Shown here: positions 1 through 8,944 of the stretch, piece after piece
Numbering within the stretch: position 1 is the first letter of the stretch
How the letters are laid out: every line of letters starts with the position of its first letter
NCBI RefSeq assembly: GCF_024655635.1
Contig: NZ_JANLGI010000011.1
Span: forward strand, 112,773 to 176,772
Reading direction: 5' to 3'
Source of the DNA: Allobosea sp. 47.2.35
GTDB lineage: Bacteria; Pseudomonadota; Alphaproteobacteria; Rhizobiales; Beijerinckiaceae
DNA length: 64,000 nt
Position numbers and translations under genes: made by a program
The notes under the pieces: generated by a model
What the model saw: the letters and a program-made list of their open reading frames with translations, nothing else
Told to the model about the DNA's origin: nothing
The model's database searches: none

Positions 1-23
1 AGAACGCGGCTGAACAGCGTCAT
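1..23 (-). CDS. 5' end of a gene running off the left edge
   Basis: Reading leftward from an ATG at 23..21, seven whole codons (MTLFSRV) fit in the window. A purine-rich GGGGGGAAG stretch lies just upstream of this ATG on the minus strand, a good ribosome binding site. The gene would be divergent from the LysE exporter, with about 170 bases between them. Too little is visible to name it; the call rests only on the start context. Confidence 0.3.
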
Positions 24-195
24 GTCTTCCCCCCAACCCGCTTTGCAGGCGACAACCTCCAGCGAAGCTGCGGGTTCCGTTCGGGAGAAGCGGGGGCACG
101 CATCGACGGTTTGCATAGCCGCTCCCATGGCGCAGCCGATTGCCGGCTATCGCGATCCATGGTCCAAGCGCTGAGTTCCGCCGGAGCGCTTGTCC

Positions 196-828
196 ATGCC
201 CGAGACGACGACCCTCATCACCTTCTCGCTGATCGCGCTCGGCATGGTGCTGACGCCCGGCCCCAACATGATCTACCTGATCTCGCGCTCGATCGCGCAG
301 GGCAGGGGCGCCGGCCTGATCTCGCTCGGCGGCGTCATCCTCGGCTTTTTCGTCTACATGTTCTGCGCCGCCTTCGGCATCACGGCGCTGCTCTTCGCCG
401 TGCCCTATGCCTATGACGCGCTCAGGCTCGGCGGCGCGGCTTATCTGCTCTGGCTCGCCTGGCAGGCGGTGCGGCCGGGCGGCAGCTCGCCCTTCCATGT
501 CCGCGATTTGCCCCATGACGGGCCGCGCAAGCTCTTCGCCATGGGCTTCCTGACCAGCCTGCTCAATCCGAAGATCGCGATGTTCTATCTCGCGCTCCTG
601 CCGCAATTCATCGATCCGGCCGCCGGCAACGTGCTCTCCCAATCGGTCGTGCTCGGCTTCGTCCAGATCGCGATCAGCGGCAGCGTCAACGCCCTGATCG
701 CGACAGCCGCCGGCAGCATTGCGGTGTTCCTGAAAACGCGGCCCTTCTGGTCGCTGGTCCAGCGCTGGCTCATGGGCACGGTGCTTGCCGGCTTTGCGCT
801 GCGCATGGCGATGGAATCGCGGCGCTAG
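196..828 (+). CDS. LysE/RhtB family amino acid exporter
   Basis: A 210-residue inner-membrane protein of the LysE/RhtB translocator family, which exports amino acids or their derivatives using the proton gradient. The family signature TPGPN is at residues 20-24, and the LNPK segment that opens the second half is near residue 124. Five to six hydrophobic segments fill the length, which is normal for the family. The ATG at 196 was chosen because GGAG at 183-186 is 9 bases upstream; an in-frame TTG at 190 would add two residues. The substrate cannot be read from the sequence. The chromate transporter pair follows after 9 bases, so co-transcription is likely. Confidence 0.9.
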   Translation: MPETTTLITFSLIALGMVLTPGPNMIYLISRSIAQGRGAGLISLGGVILGFFVYMFCAAFGITALLFAVPYAYDALRLGGAAYLLWLAWQAVRPGGSSPFHVRDLPHDGPRKLFAMGFLTSLLNPKIAMFYLALLPQFIDPAAGNVLSQSVVLGFVQIAISGSVNALIATAAGSIAVFLKTRPFWSLVQRWLMGTVLAGFALRMAMESRR

Positions 829-837
829 CCGTCCCGA

Positions 838-1404
838 ATGTCGAGCCTCGACACCGCATCGGAAGCGCCCCGGCCGAGCCTGTCGGACCTGTTCACCGGC
901 TTCCTCAAGATCGGGCTGATGGGCTTCGGCGGCGTCGGGCCGATCGCGCGCCACATCATTGTCACCGAGCGCAACTGGCTCGACGATCGCGGCTATGCCG
1001 AATTGATCGGGATCTGCCAGGCGTTGCCGGGCGCCAACACCGTCAATGCGGCGGTGATGCTGGGCGATCGCTTCCGCGGCGGCATCGGCGCCTTGACCTG
1101 CGTCTTCGCGCTGATGGCGATGCCGTTGCTCTGCCTCGTCGGGCTCGCGAATGCCTATGACGCGGTCTCCAGCCATCCGCTGGCGCAGGTCGCCCTGACC
1201 GGCGCCGCTGCCAGTGCCGCCGGGCTCATTCTCGGTACGGCCGTCCGGCTCCTGACGAAAGCAGGCCTCGCGCGCTGGGCCTGGATCATGGCCGCGGCCG
1301 CCTTTATCGCGGTCGGCCTGCTGCGCTTGCCGATGCTGCCGACCTTGCTGGTCCTCGTGCCACTCGGCCTCGCCGCGGCAACACTGGGAGTGCGGCGGGC
1401 CTGA
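838..1404 (+). CDS. Short-chain chromate transporter, N-type half
   Basis: A 188-residue membrane protein of the CHR superfamily. Family members carry six-helix halves; in short-chain systems two adjacent genes each encode one half and the pair exports chromate. The conserved GFGGVGP motif is near residue 31 and LPGANTVNAA near residue 62, typical of the N-type half. The stop codon overlaps the ATG of the next gene (TGATG), so the two are translationally coupled. The family also has members that do not handle chromate, so the ion is inferred from the family. Confidence 0.88.
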   Translation: MSSLDTASEAPRPSLSDLFTGFLKIGLMGFGGVGPIARHIIVTERNWLDDRGYAELIGICQALPGANTVNAAVMLGDRFRGGIGALTCVFALMAMPLLCLVGLANAYDAVSSHPLAQVALTGAAASAAGLILGTAVRLLTKAGLARWAWIMAAAAFIAVGLLRLPMLPTLLVLVPLGLAAATLGVRRA

Positions 1405-1943
1405 TGGAACACAGTGTCTTCCTCCAGCTGGTCGTAACCTTCGGCACGATCTCGTTGATGGCGATCGGCGGCGCCAATGCGGTCGTGCCGGAAATCCACC
1501 GCCAGGTCGTCGATCTCCTCGGCTGGATGGATGCGCCGACCTTCGCCCGTCTCTTCGCCATCGCACAGACCGCGCCCGGCCCCAACATCATGCTCGGCAG
1601 CATCATCGGCTGGCATGTCGCCGGCATGGCCGGCCTGCTGGTCGCGACGACCGCGCTTCTGCTGCCGTCCTGTCTGCTGGCGCTGGCCTCCAGCCGCGGC
1701 TTGCAGCGTTATGGCGGCAGCCGCCTCGTCCGGATCATGACGCTCGCGCTGGTGCCGATCGCGCTCGGCCTGATGCTGGCGAGCGGCGTGGTCGCGACGC
1801 TCGCCGCCGATGCCGGCCTCGCCGGCTACGCGATCACGGTCGCGACTGCGATCGTCACCTATCGCTCGAAGGTCAATCCGCTCGTGCCGATGGCGGCGGG
1901 CACGCTCGCCTATGTCCTCGCCTGGTATGCCGGCATCGCCTGA
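1404..1943 (+). CDS. Short-chain chromate transporter, C-type half
   Basis: A 179-residue membrane protein and partner of the preceding half-transporter. It has the IGGANAVVPE segment near residue 20 and the APGPN motif near residue 56, matching the second half of full-length ChrA proteins. Several hydrophobic helices follow. The one-base overlap with the upstream gene supports a heterodimeric transporter. Confidence 0.87.
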   Translation: MEHSVFLQLVVTFGTISLMAIGGANAVVPEIHRQVVDLLGWMDAPTFARLFAIAQTAPGPNIMLGSIIGWHVAGMAGLLVATTALLLPSCLLALASSRGLQRYGGSRLVRIMTLALVPIALGLMLASGVVATLAADAGLAGYAITVATAIVTYRSKVNPLVPMAAGTLAYVLAWYAGIA

Positions 1944-2059
1944 GCGGCTTCCTGTCTCCGGATCGTTCATTCGGGGGACGGCATGACGCCATCCCTGCAG
2001 CATGGTAGCCTCTCCAAACGTCATTCCGTCATCGGAGCGTTGTTGTCAGGGAGGTCGGC

Positions 2060-4828
2060 ATGCCTTGCTCGCTCTGGCGGATGGCGCTCCTTGTCCTCGC
2101 CTTGTCGCTGCTCTGCGCTGTGGGCACCCGGCCGGCCTTCGCCCAGAAGGCGGGAAATGTCGCGCTCTGCAAGGATGACCGCACCGAGAAGGGGCTCGCT
2201 GCCTGCAACGCCATCCTGAAGGGGAGGGTCGATCGCAAGGTCAAGGCGATGGCCCATGTCGCGCGCGGCCATACCCAATTGTCGCTCGGCCGCCCGGCCG
2301 AGGCTGAGAAGGATTACTCGGAGGCGCTGGTCCTCGCGCCAAACTTTGCGGCGCTCTACCGGGATCGGGGCCGCGTCCGCTTCACCCTCGGCAACCGCGA
2401 GGGGGCGATGGCGGATTTCACCGCCGCCATCGAGAACGATCCCTTCGACCCGGACAACCATGCCAATCGCGGCTATCTCAGGCTGCTGCAATATGATTTC
2501 GCTGGCGCGGGCGAGGATTTGCGCAAGGGCCTGTTCTGGCAGAAGCAGCATCCGCGCAGCGACTATCTCCTCGGCCTGCTCGCCTATGCCACCGGCCGTT
2601 ATACCGATGCCGTCGCGCATATCGACAAGGGGCGCGAGGGCGGGTTCCGCACCTCCGAGACCTTCATCACCCGTGCCCGCAGCCTGTACTATCTCGGCCT
2701 ATTCGAAGCCGCCGCGAAGGAGGCGACCGAGGGGCTCGTCGCCTTCCCGAAGCAGGTCGACCTCATCGAAATCCGCGCCCGCGCGCGGCTGGCCCGCCGC
2801 GAATGGCCGGAAGCCCTCGCCGATGCGGAGGTGGTCGCCGAGGCTCAACCGCGCTTCGGCCGTGCCTATGCGACGCGCGGCGCGGTGAAGTTCGCGACAA
2901 AGGATATTGCCGCCGCCACCGCCGACGCCGACAAGGCGATCGAACTCGATCCCGGCCTGTTCGACGCTCATGAGCTCAAGGCGGACATCCTGCTCGCCTC
3001 GGGCGATCAGCCTGGCGCGCGCGCGATCCTCGCCCGCTCCGCGGCGCGGACCGACGCGAAGATGGCCTATGACATCGCCTCGCGGGAGCGCCATGCGACT
3101 CGCGTCGCTGAATTCGACAAGCCGAAGCCGATCGTCGTCACCGATCTCGACGAGGCCGAGCTGAAGAAGCGCTGCGCGACGCGCGACGATCCCTTGCGCA
3201 TGCAGAGCTGCGACCGGCTCGTCGAAACCGCGACGACGCCGCAGGACAAGGCGGACAGGCTGATCGAGCGCGCCAAGGCCCGGCCTTTCGACAGTCAGAT
3301 AGGCGATTTCGATCTGGCCGTGGCGGCGGCGCCCGACTATCTCCCGGCCACGCTGGCCCGCGCCTACGCGCATATGCAGGATTATCGCTACGGCAAGGAC
3401 CTGACGCCTTTCGACCGGGCCTGGGCCGATGCCGACAGCGCTGTCCGGCGTTCGGGGGCGGACAAGGGCATTTGGGCGCAGGCCATGCTGGCGCGTGCCG
3501 CCGTCTCCCAGGGCAGGGGGAACTACGAGGCGGCGGTTGCTGACCTCACCGAGCTCGTCGCTAACGATCCGAAGGCACGGTTCTACCGCGAGGACCGCGC
3601 CAGCGCTTTCCTGATGGTTGGGAAGCCCGCTCAGGCGCTGGAGGATCTGCGTGAGAGGGCGCGTCTGCCGACGGACGTGCCTTCAGGGCTGCAGGGCGAG
3701 GATGATCTCGTCGTGGCGCTCATCGAAACCGGCGCGCTCGATGAGGCCGTCACAGTTCTCGACAACTGGCGGACCAATCGCTTGCCGGGTGCCTATGCCG
3801 AGCAGGCCCTGAGGGCGCGCGTTGCCTTGGCCCGGGGCGATATGGCGGCCGCGCGGGAACTGGCCGCTGCCGCGCTTGCCGATAACCGCTCGAACATCGC
3901 GGCACAGGCCGTGCGTGGGCTTGCCGCTGCCCGGTTGGGCGATGCGCTCGAAGCGGAATCGGACCTGAGCAAGGTCATCGACGATGCGGTGCCCATTCCT
4001 TTCCGGGCCCGGACCTCCGGCCTGACTCCGGGCCATGTCGCCGACCTCTTCCTGTGGCGCGGGATCGCTCGCGTACAATTGAACCGGGTCAATGCCGCGC
4101 GCACTGACTTCGCCGAGGTGATCAAACTGGCGCCGGACCGGGCGCGCGCCTATGCCGAGCGGGCCGCGCTGAACCTGCGCTCCGACAATCCGGCCGCCCT
4201 GAGCGATATCGCGATGGCCCTGCGGATCGAGCCGAACGAGCCGCGTTGGCAGGCGCTGGCAGCCCGGATCAATCTCGCGACCGGTGATCCCGCCGCCGCC
4301 GAGCGTTTCGCCACCGCCGCGCTCGCAGCCCCTTCGCCGGAAGCGGACCTGCTGCTGCTGCGCGCCAAGGCGAGGCTCGGCCTTGGGCGCTTTGCCGAGG
4401 CGGCGGCGGATGCGACGGCCCGGCTTGCGGCAGCTCCCGGCGATGCCGATGCCCTGTTGTTGCGCAGCGATGCCCGGCTCGGGCAGGGCGATGCGGCGGC
4501 CGCGCTCGTCGATGTCGAGGCAGCGCTCGGGGCGAGGGCCGGGGACCCCCGTCTTCTGCTTGCGCGTGCGGAGCTGAAGGCCAGGCTGGGCGACGTGCCC
4601 GGCGCGATCGGTGCCTTCGAAGCTGCTGCGGCAAGGTCGGAAGCCGCCGTTCAGGCCAATAGGCGGCTGGGCGACCTCTATGCGGGGATCGCTTCTGACC
4701 AGCTCGCGCTCGGCTACTACGCCAAGGCGCTGGAGCAGCCGGCACGCGGCCAACTCGATGAAGCTGCCCGTGAGGCCGCCCGTACCGCCCGCGACGCCCT
4801 GATCCGGCGGATGGCCGCGCCGAAATAG
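2060..4828 (+). CDS. Secreted tetratricopeptide repeat protein, 922 residues
   Basis: A large protein made almost wholly of TPR-like helix pairs, with recurring A/L-G-x-Y/F-x-x-A patterns and 'LDP/LAP'-type repeat ends from about residue 65 to 890. A signal peptide is evident: a short basic start, hydrophobic core LLVLALSLLCAV, and a likely cleavage site after AFA near residue 28, so the protein probably acts in the periplasm. The ATG at 2060 follows GGGAGG by five bases. TPR arrays bind other proteins; no catalytic domain is visible, and neighbours give no clue to the partner. It stands alone between the chromate genes and an M20 peptidase. Confidence 0.8.
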   Translation: MPCSLWRMALLVLALSLLCAVGTRPAFAQKAGNVALCKDDRTEKGLAACNAILKGRVDRKVKAMAHVARGHTQLSLGRPAEAEKDYSEALVLAPNFAALYRDRGRVRFTLGNREGAMADFTAAIENDPFDPDNHANRGYLRLLQYDFAGAGEDLRKGLFWQKQHPRSDYLLGLLAYATGRYTDAVAHIDKGREGGFRTSETFITRARSLYYLGLFEAAAKEATEGLVAFPKQVDLIEIRARARLARREWPEALADAEVVAEAQPRFGRAYATRGAVKFATKDIAAATADADKAIELDPGLFDAHELKADILLASGDQPGARAILARSAARTDAKMAYDIASRERHATRVAEFDKPKPIVVTDLDEAELKKRCATRDDPLRMQSCDRLVETATTPQDKADRLIERAKARPFDSQIGDFDLAVAAAPDYLPATLARAYAHMQDYRYGKDLTPFDRAWADADSAVRRSGADKGIWAQAMLARAAVSQGRGNYEAAVADLTELVANDPKARFYREDRASAFLMVGKPAQALEDLRERARLPTDVPSGLQGEDDLVVALIETGALDEAVTVLDNWRTNRLPGAYAEQALRARVALARGDMAAARELAAAALADNRSNIAAQAVRGLAAARLGDALEAESDLSKVIDDAVPIPFRARTSGLTPGHVADLFLWRGIARVQLNRVNAARTDFAEVIKLAPDRARAYAERAALNLRSDNPAALSDIAMALRIEPNEPRWQALAARINLATGDPAAAERFATAALAAPSPEADLLLLRAKARLGLGRFAEAAADATARLAAAPGDADALLLRSDARLGQGDAAAALVDVEAALGARAGDPRLLLARAELKARLGDVPGAIGAFEAAAARSEAAVQANRRLGDLYAGIASDQLALGYYAKALEQPARGQLDEAAREAARTARDALIRRMAAPK

Positions 4829-4949
4829 GCTTTCGGTCGAGGCCATGCGCAACATGAATTGCATGGCCGCCGCCGCCCGCCATTGCCGCTCGCGGCAATG
4901 GCGATAAGCTGCCCGTATTGTCCCATCCGGAACGAATGCGAGTGAGCTG

Positions 4950-6158
4950 ATGAGCGCCCTGACCCCCGAGGAGAAGAAGGTCACCGAGTGGCTGGCGAGC
5001 CGCAAGGAGGGCATGGTCGCGCTGCTGCGCGAGCTGGTCGATACGGATTCCGGCTCCTACGACAAGGCCGGCGTCGACCGGGCCGGCGATGTCGTCGCCC
5101 GCTTCCACCGGGCGAACGGGCTCGAGGTCGAGGTCGTGCCGGATAGCCGCTTCGGCGATGCGGTTCGGGCGCGCCTGCCCAATCCAACGGCCAACGACCA
5201 GCGCCCGGTCATGCTGCTCGGCCATCGCGACACCGTCTTCCCGCAGGGCGAGCCGACGCGTCGGCCCTTCACCATCAAGGGCTCGCGCGCCTATGGGCCG
5301 GGCGTAGCCGACATGAAGGCGGGCGTGATGATCTCGGCCTTCGTCGCCGCGGCCTTTGCCGAATGCGGCGGCCTCGCAGCGCCGCTCCTGATGCTGACGA
5401 CCAGCGACGAGGAAATCGGCTCGCCGTCCTCGCGCCCGGTCATCGAGGCTGCCGCGCGCGAGTCGCGCTGCGTCTTCAATGCCGAGCCCAGCCGCCTGCC
5501 GGCCGGCACCGATTTCGCGAAGGACCACAGGCAGTCCGTCACCAGCGGCCGCAAGGGCGGCGTCTTCATGCGCGCCGAATTCACCGGCAAGCCGGCCCAT
5601 TCCGGCGCGAATTACGAGAAGGGCGCCTCGGCCATCGTCGATCTCGGCCACAAGATCCCGAAGCTCCAGGGCCTCACCGATCTTGAAAAGGGCATCACCG
5701 TCAATGTCGGCCTGATCGGCGGCGGCCAGACCGTCAACACCATCGCGCCCAGCGCCTGGTGCGAGATCGACCTGCGCTATGTCACCGCCGCCCAGCGCGA
5801 CGAGATGGTCGGCAAGATCAAGGCAATCGTCGAGGCGCCGGAAGTTGCCGGTACCAGCGCCGTGCTCTCGATCAAGGGCGAGTTCCTGCCGCTGGAGCGC
5901 TCCTCGGAATCGGCTGCGCTTTACGACACCTACCGCGAGGCGGCGGCCGCTTTCGGCATCGGCGTCACCGCGGAATTCACCGGCGGCTGCGCCGATTCCG
6001 GCTTCACCGCCGCGCAAGGCACCCCGACCTTGTGCAGCGTCGGCCCGATCGGCGGCATGGCCCATACCCCGGACGAGTTCCTGGAGGTCGAGAGCATCGT
6101 CCCGGCGGCGCAGACGTTGGCGCTTGCCGTGATGCGCGCGGCAGCCAGGGTGGAATGA
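4950..6158 (+). CDS. M20 family metallopeptidase (glutamate carboxypeptidase-like)
   Basis: A 402-residue dizinc hydrolase of the M20/M28 clan, closest in pattern to carboxypeptidase G2-type enzymes that remove C-terminal glutamate or similar residues. Metal and catalytic residues are recognisable: GHRDTVF near residue 91 (His and catalytic Asp), the bridging Asp in GVADMKAG near 120, TSDEEIG near 152 (catalytic Glu and metal Glu), and AHTPDEF near the C-terminus (last His). The dimerisation lid domain lies between. No signal peptide is seen, so it is probably cytoplasmic. The substrate is not determined. It ends 7 bases from the convergent TetR gene. Confidence 0.88.
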   Translation: MSALTPEEKKVTEWLASRKEGMVALLRELVDTDSGSYDKAGVDRAGDVVARFHRANGLEVEVVPDSRFGDAVRARLPNPTANDQRPVMLLGHRDTVFPQGEPTRRPFTIKGSRAYGPGVADMKAGVMISAFVAAAFAECGGLAAPLLMLTTSDEEIGSPSSRPVIEAAARESRCVFNAEPSRLPAGTDFAKDHRQSVTSGRKGGVFMRAEFTGKPAHSGANYEKGASAIVDLGHKIPKLQGLTDLEKGITVNVGLIGGGQTVNTIAPSAWCEIDLRYVTAAQRDEMVGKIKAIVEAPEVAGTSAVLSIKGEFLPLERSSESAALYDTYREAAAAFGIGVTAEFTGGCADSGFTAAQGTPTLCSVGPIGGMAHTPDEFLEVESIVPAAQTLALAVMRAAARVE

Positions 6159-6165
6159 CCGGGCA

Positions 6166-6747
6166 CTAACGGCAGAGCAGGTCGATCTTGCGGCTGAGCG
6201 AGGGCTCGTCTTCGTTCAGCCGGTCAGTCAGCGCATGCAGCCAGTTGAAGGCGACCCATAGCTCCAGCCGGTCGTCGATCTCATCGGGCTCGAATTCGCC
6301 ACGCTCGGCAGCACGCACGAAGATCTCCCGCGGAGCCGCCAGCCGTTCCGGCATGAACTTGAAGCGCAGCGCGTCGAGCGCGCTGTCGCTGGTCTGCGCT
6401 TCGGCGATCAGCCCCTTGAAGACGCGTCCGGCGGTATCCTCGCGCCAGAAGCGCCAGAGATCCCTCGTGTAGCGCAGCAGATCGGCGCGCAGCGAGCCCT
6501 CGTCCGGGACGGGGATGGCCGCATCCTTGTTCGCTCCGTAGATCGCGATGAACAGGTCGGCCTTGTTCGGCCACCAGCGATAGATCGTCGGCTTGCCGGC
6601 GCCTGCACGGCGCGCGACCTCCTCGATCGAGAAGCCCGCATAGCCCTTCTCCGCCAGTACGGCTCTGGCGGCGTCCTTCACGGCTGCCTCGGTCTCGGGG
6701 CTACGACGCGCGCCGATCGAGGCGCGGCGCTTTGGCTTCGTCTCCAT
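6166..6747 (-). CDS. TetR/AcrR family transcriptional regulator
   Basis: A 193-residue repressor. The N-terminal HTH (residues about 15-60) contains the classical FSIEEVARRAGAGKPTIYRWWPNKADLF pattern in two helices, and the C-terminal part is a helical ligand-binding domain (TetR_C_33-like in appearance). It is divergent from the small membrane protein at 6852, and the gap between them holds two strong palindromes, so it very likely controls that gene and itself. Confidence 0.9.
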   Translation of the reverse strand: METKPKRRASIGARRSPETEAAVKDAARAVLAEKGYAGFSIEEVARRAGAGKPTIYRWWPNKADLFIAIYGANKDAAIPVPDEGSLRADLLRYTRDLWRFWREDTAGRVFKGLIAEAQTSDSALDALRFKFMPERLAAPREIFVRAAERGEFEPDEIDDRLELWVAFNWLHALTDRLNEDEPSLSRKIDLLCR

Positions 6748-6781
6748 TCCCTCGAACCTCGCCAGTCCATCGCTTCGATCT

Positions 6782-6836
6782 TTGACATAACGAAACGGTC
6801 CGTTTAAATCAACAAATAGAAACGAAACGTTTCGTT
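6782..6836 (+). promoter_or_regulatory. Divergent promoter with two palindromic TetR operators
   Basis: A -35-like TTGACA is at 6782-6787, with a weak -10 (TAAATC, 6805-6810) 17 bases later. Two palindromes overlap or follow it: AAACGGTCCGTTT (6793-6805, perfect about a central T) and AACGAAACGTTTCGTT (6821-6836, perfect 16-mer). They share the core AAACG/CGTTT. The positions suit repression of the rightward gene by the adjacent TetR protein. Confidence 0.65.
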
Positions 6837-6851
6837 AAATGGAGAAGCCCG

Positions 6852-7073
6852 ATGGCTCTTTCACTCTGGTCCCGCTTTGTCTCGCGCCTGCGTTTCCTGA
6901 TGGTAGCGACCGTTGGGGCTTATGCGGCGATCAATCTGATGCTGGCCTTGCTCTCGCCCTTCACCGCGGGCTGGCCCATTTTTGGCGTCACGGCTTTGGC
7001 CGTGCCGCCGATGGTGCTTGCGATGGTCTATGGGGTGATCCCGATCGCCTTCCGCTTCGGTACGCCGCGCTGA
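6852..7073 (+). CDS. Small membrane protein under TetR control
   Basis: A 73-residue protein with two hydrophobic helices (about residues 16-35 and 43-66) and a basic N-terminus. I do not recognise a family. It begins 16 bases after the second TetR operator and is the only gene on that side, so it is the probable main target of the regulator at 6166-6747. GGAG at 6841-6844 serves as ribosome binding site. TetR-linked small membrane proteins are often export accessories, but nothing here proves that. Confidence 0.65.
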   Translation: MALSLWSRFVSRLRFLMVATVGAYAAINLMLALLSPFTAGWPIFGVTALAVPPMVLAMVYGVIPIAFRFGTPR

Positions 7074-7096
7074 ACGATCACCTACCGGGGAGGGGA

Positions 7097-8938
7097 TCAG
7101 AACGCCTCTTCCCAATCCCGGCTCAGGCGCATCGCGCAGTTGATCAGGCCGACATGCGAATAGGTCTGCGGGAAATTGCCCCAGAGCTCGCCGGTCTTCA
7201 GGTCGGCATCCTCCGAGAGCAGGCCGAAGCTGTTGCGTCGCTGCAGGATGCGCCCGAATAGCTCTTTCGCTTCCTCACTGCGCCCGATGGCGTTCAGCGC
7301 ATCGACATACCAGAAGGCGCAGATCAGGAAGCCGGTATGCATGTAGCCGAAATCGTCCTGCGTGGCGTAGCGCAGCAGGAGGTCGCCGCGCTTGAGGTCG
7401 CGGCCGATCGCCTCGACGGTGGCGACGAAGCGGGCATCGTCCGGCTTGACGAAGCCGAGCTCGGCCAGCAGCAGCAGGGTGGCGTCGAGGTCCTCGCCGC
7501 CGAAGGTCGAGACGAAATGGCCCTTGCCCTCGTTCCAGATCTGCTCGGCGATGGTGGCCTTCAGCCGCTTGGCCTCGCCCTTCCAGTATTCCTTCCGGTC
7601 GGCGCGACCGAGCGTGCCGGCGATGCGGGCGAGCCGGTCGCAGGCCGCCCAGCACATCACGCTGGAGAAGGAATGCACCGCCTCCTTCTCGCGCAGCTCC
7701 CAAGGGCCGGCATCGGGCTTGTCGAAATAGGCGATGGCAAGCTCGCCCATGCGTTCGAGCTGCCCGAACAAGGCCTCCTTGCCTGGCTGGATCAAGCGCC
7801 GGTCGAAGAAGGAATGCGTCGCCGCCAGCACGACCGCTCCATAGCCATCGTTCTGGATCTGAGTCGCCGCGCCGTTGCCGAAGCGCACCGGCTGGTGCCC
7901 GCGATAGCCTGACAGGTTGCTGGCCTCGAACTCGGTGAGCGTGCCGCCGCGCGTGATCGGATAGAGCGGCGGCAGGTGCTCGGCACCACTCTCGGAGAAG
8001 GTGTCGACGATATTGGTGATGAAGCCGAGATAGTCCTCCATCGTCCGCGTCGTGCCGAGCCGGTTCAGCGCATGCACGACGAAATAGGCGTCGCGCAGCC
8101 AGCAATAGCGGTAGTCCCAGTTGCGCTGCGTGCCCGGCGCTTCTGGAATCGAGGTGGTGAGAGCCGCGACGATGGCCCCTGTCTCCTCGAAGGAACAGAG
8201 CTTCAGCGTGATCGCGGCCCGGATCACCTCCTTCTGGTACTCGAAGGGGATCGAGAGCGAACGCACCCAGTCGCGCCAATAGTCGGTGGTCTTGTCGAGG
8301 AACTCGCGCGAGGTCGTCTCGATCTCGGCGCGCAGCGCCTCGTCCGAGCCGATGAAGAAGGAATAGGCCTGGTCTACGGCGAAGGGCGTGCCTTCGACGA
8401 CATAGGACAGCGGCGCATTGGTCGTCAGCCGGATTGTCTGATCGGCGCCGACATAGCGGACATGGTTGGAGCCGCGCGTGATCTCATCGGGCTCCTCGCC
8501 GATGCCGAGGCTAGGCTTGACCAGCACACGGATGCGTGGCCGCCCGGAGACGCGCCGGACCCGCCGCACCAGCTGCGGCGGCCGGAAGAAGCGCTCGTAG
8601 CGCACGAAGCGCGGCGCGAAATCGAGGATCTCGATCGCATTGCCCTGGTCGTCCGAGAGCACGGAGGACAGGATCGCGGTGTTGTCGAGATAGCCCTGCT
8701 CGCAGCGCGTCATGCCGACGAGCTCGATGCCGAAGAAGCCCTTCTCGGGCTCGGCATCGCCATCCTCGGCCTGGTTGTCGATCAGCGAGCAGAACACTGG
8801 ATCGCGGTCGAAGCGCGGGAAGCAGCCCCAGACGATCCGGGCGCGGCGGTCGACGAGCGCGGCGATCGAGCAATTGCCGATCACGCCGAGGTCGAGCGAG
8901 GCGGAGTGATGCCCCGCAGTCGAGGTCGTAACGGTCAT
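7097..8938 (-). CDS. Glycoside hydrolase family 15 protein (trehalase/glucoamylase-like)
   Basis: A 613-residue protein with a β-rich N-terminal domain (about 1-230) and the (α/α)6 catalytic domain of GH15. Typical motifs are LGVIGNCSIAALVD near residue 18, NWDYRYCWLRDA near 272, and GNFPQTYSHVGLI close to the C-terminus, which carries the catalytic-base region. Prokaryotic GH15 proteins of this form act on trehalose or short α-glucans. It is 6 bases downstream of otsB in the same direction, so the operon pairs a trehalose-making phosphatase with a likely trehalose-splitting enzyme. No signal peptide, so cytoplasmic. Confidence 0.88.
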   Translation of the reverse strand: MTVTTSTAGHHSASLDLGVIGNCSIAALVDRRARIVWGCFPRFDRDPVFCSLIDNQAEDGDAEPEKGFFGIELVGMTRCEQGYLDNTAILSSVLSDDQGNAIEILDFAPRFVRYERFFRPPQLVRRVRRVSGRPRIRVLVKPSLGIGEEPDEITRGSNHVRYVGADQTIRLTTNAPLSYVVEGTPFAVDQAYSFFIGSDEALRAEIETTSREFLDKTTDYWRDWVRSLSIPFEYQKEVIRAAITLKLCSFEETGAIVAALTTSIPEAPGTQRNWDYRYCWLRDAYFVVHALNRLGTTRTMEDYLGFITNIVDTFSESGAEHLPPLYPITRGGTLTEFEASNLSGYRGHQPVRFGNGAATQIQNDGYGAVVLAATHSFFDRRLIQPGKEALFGQLERMGELAIAYFDKPDAGPWELREKEAVHSFSSVMCWAACDRLARIAGTLGRADRKEYWKGEAKRLKATIAEQIWNEGKGHFVSTFGGEDLDATLLLLAELGFVKPDDARFVATVEAIGRDLKRGDLLLRYATQDDFGYMHTGFLICAFWYVDALNAIGRSEEAKELFGRILQRRNSFGLLSEDADLKTGELWGNFPQTYSHVGLINCAMRLSRDWEEAF

Positions 8939-8944
8939 GGTCGG

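Noticed and set aside
4269..6065. 598-codon open frame on the minus strand
   Set aside because: It lies antisense to the end of the TPR gene and the M20 peptidase gene; the translation is Arg/Ala/Gly-rich without any domain, as expected from GC-rich DNA.
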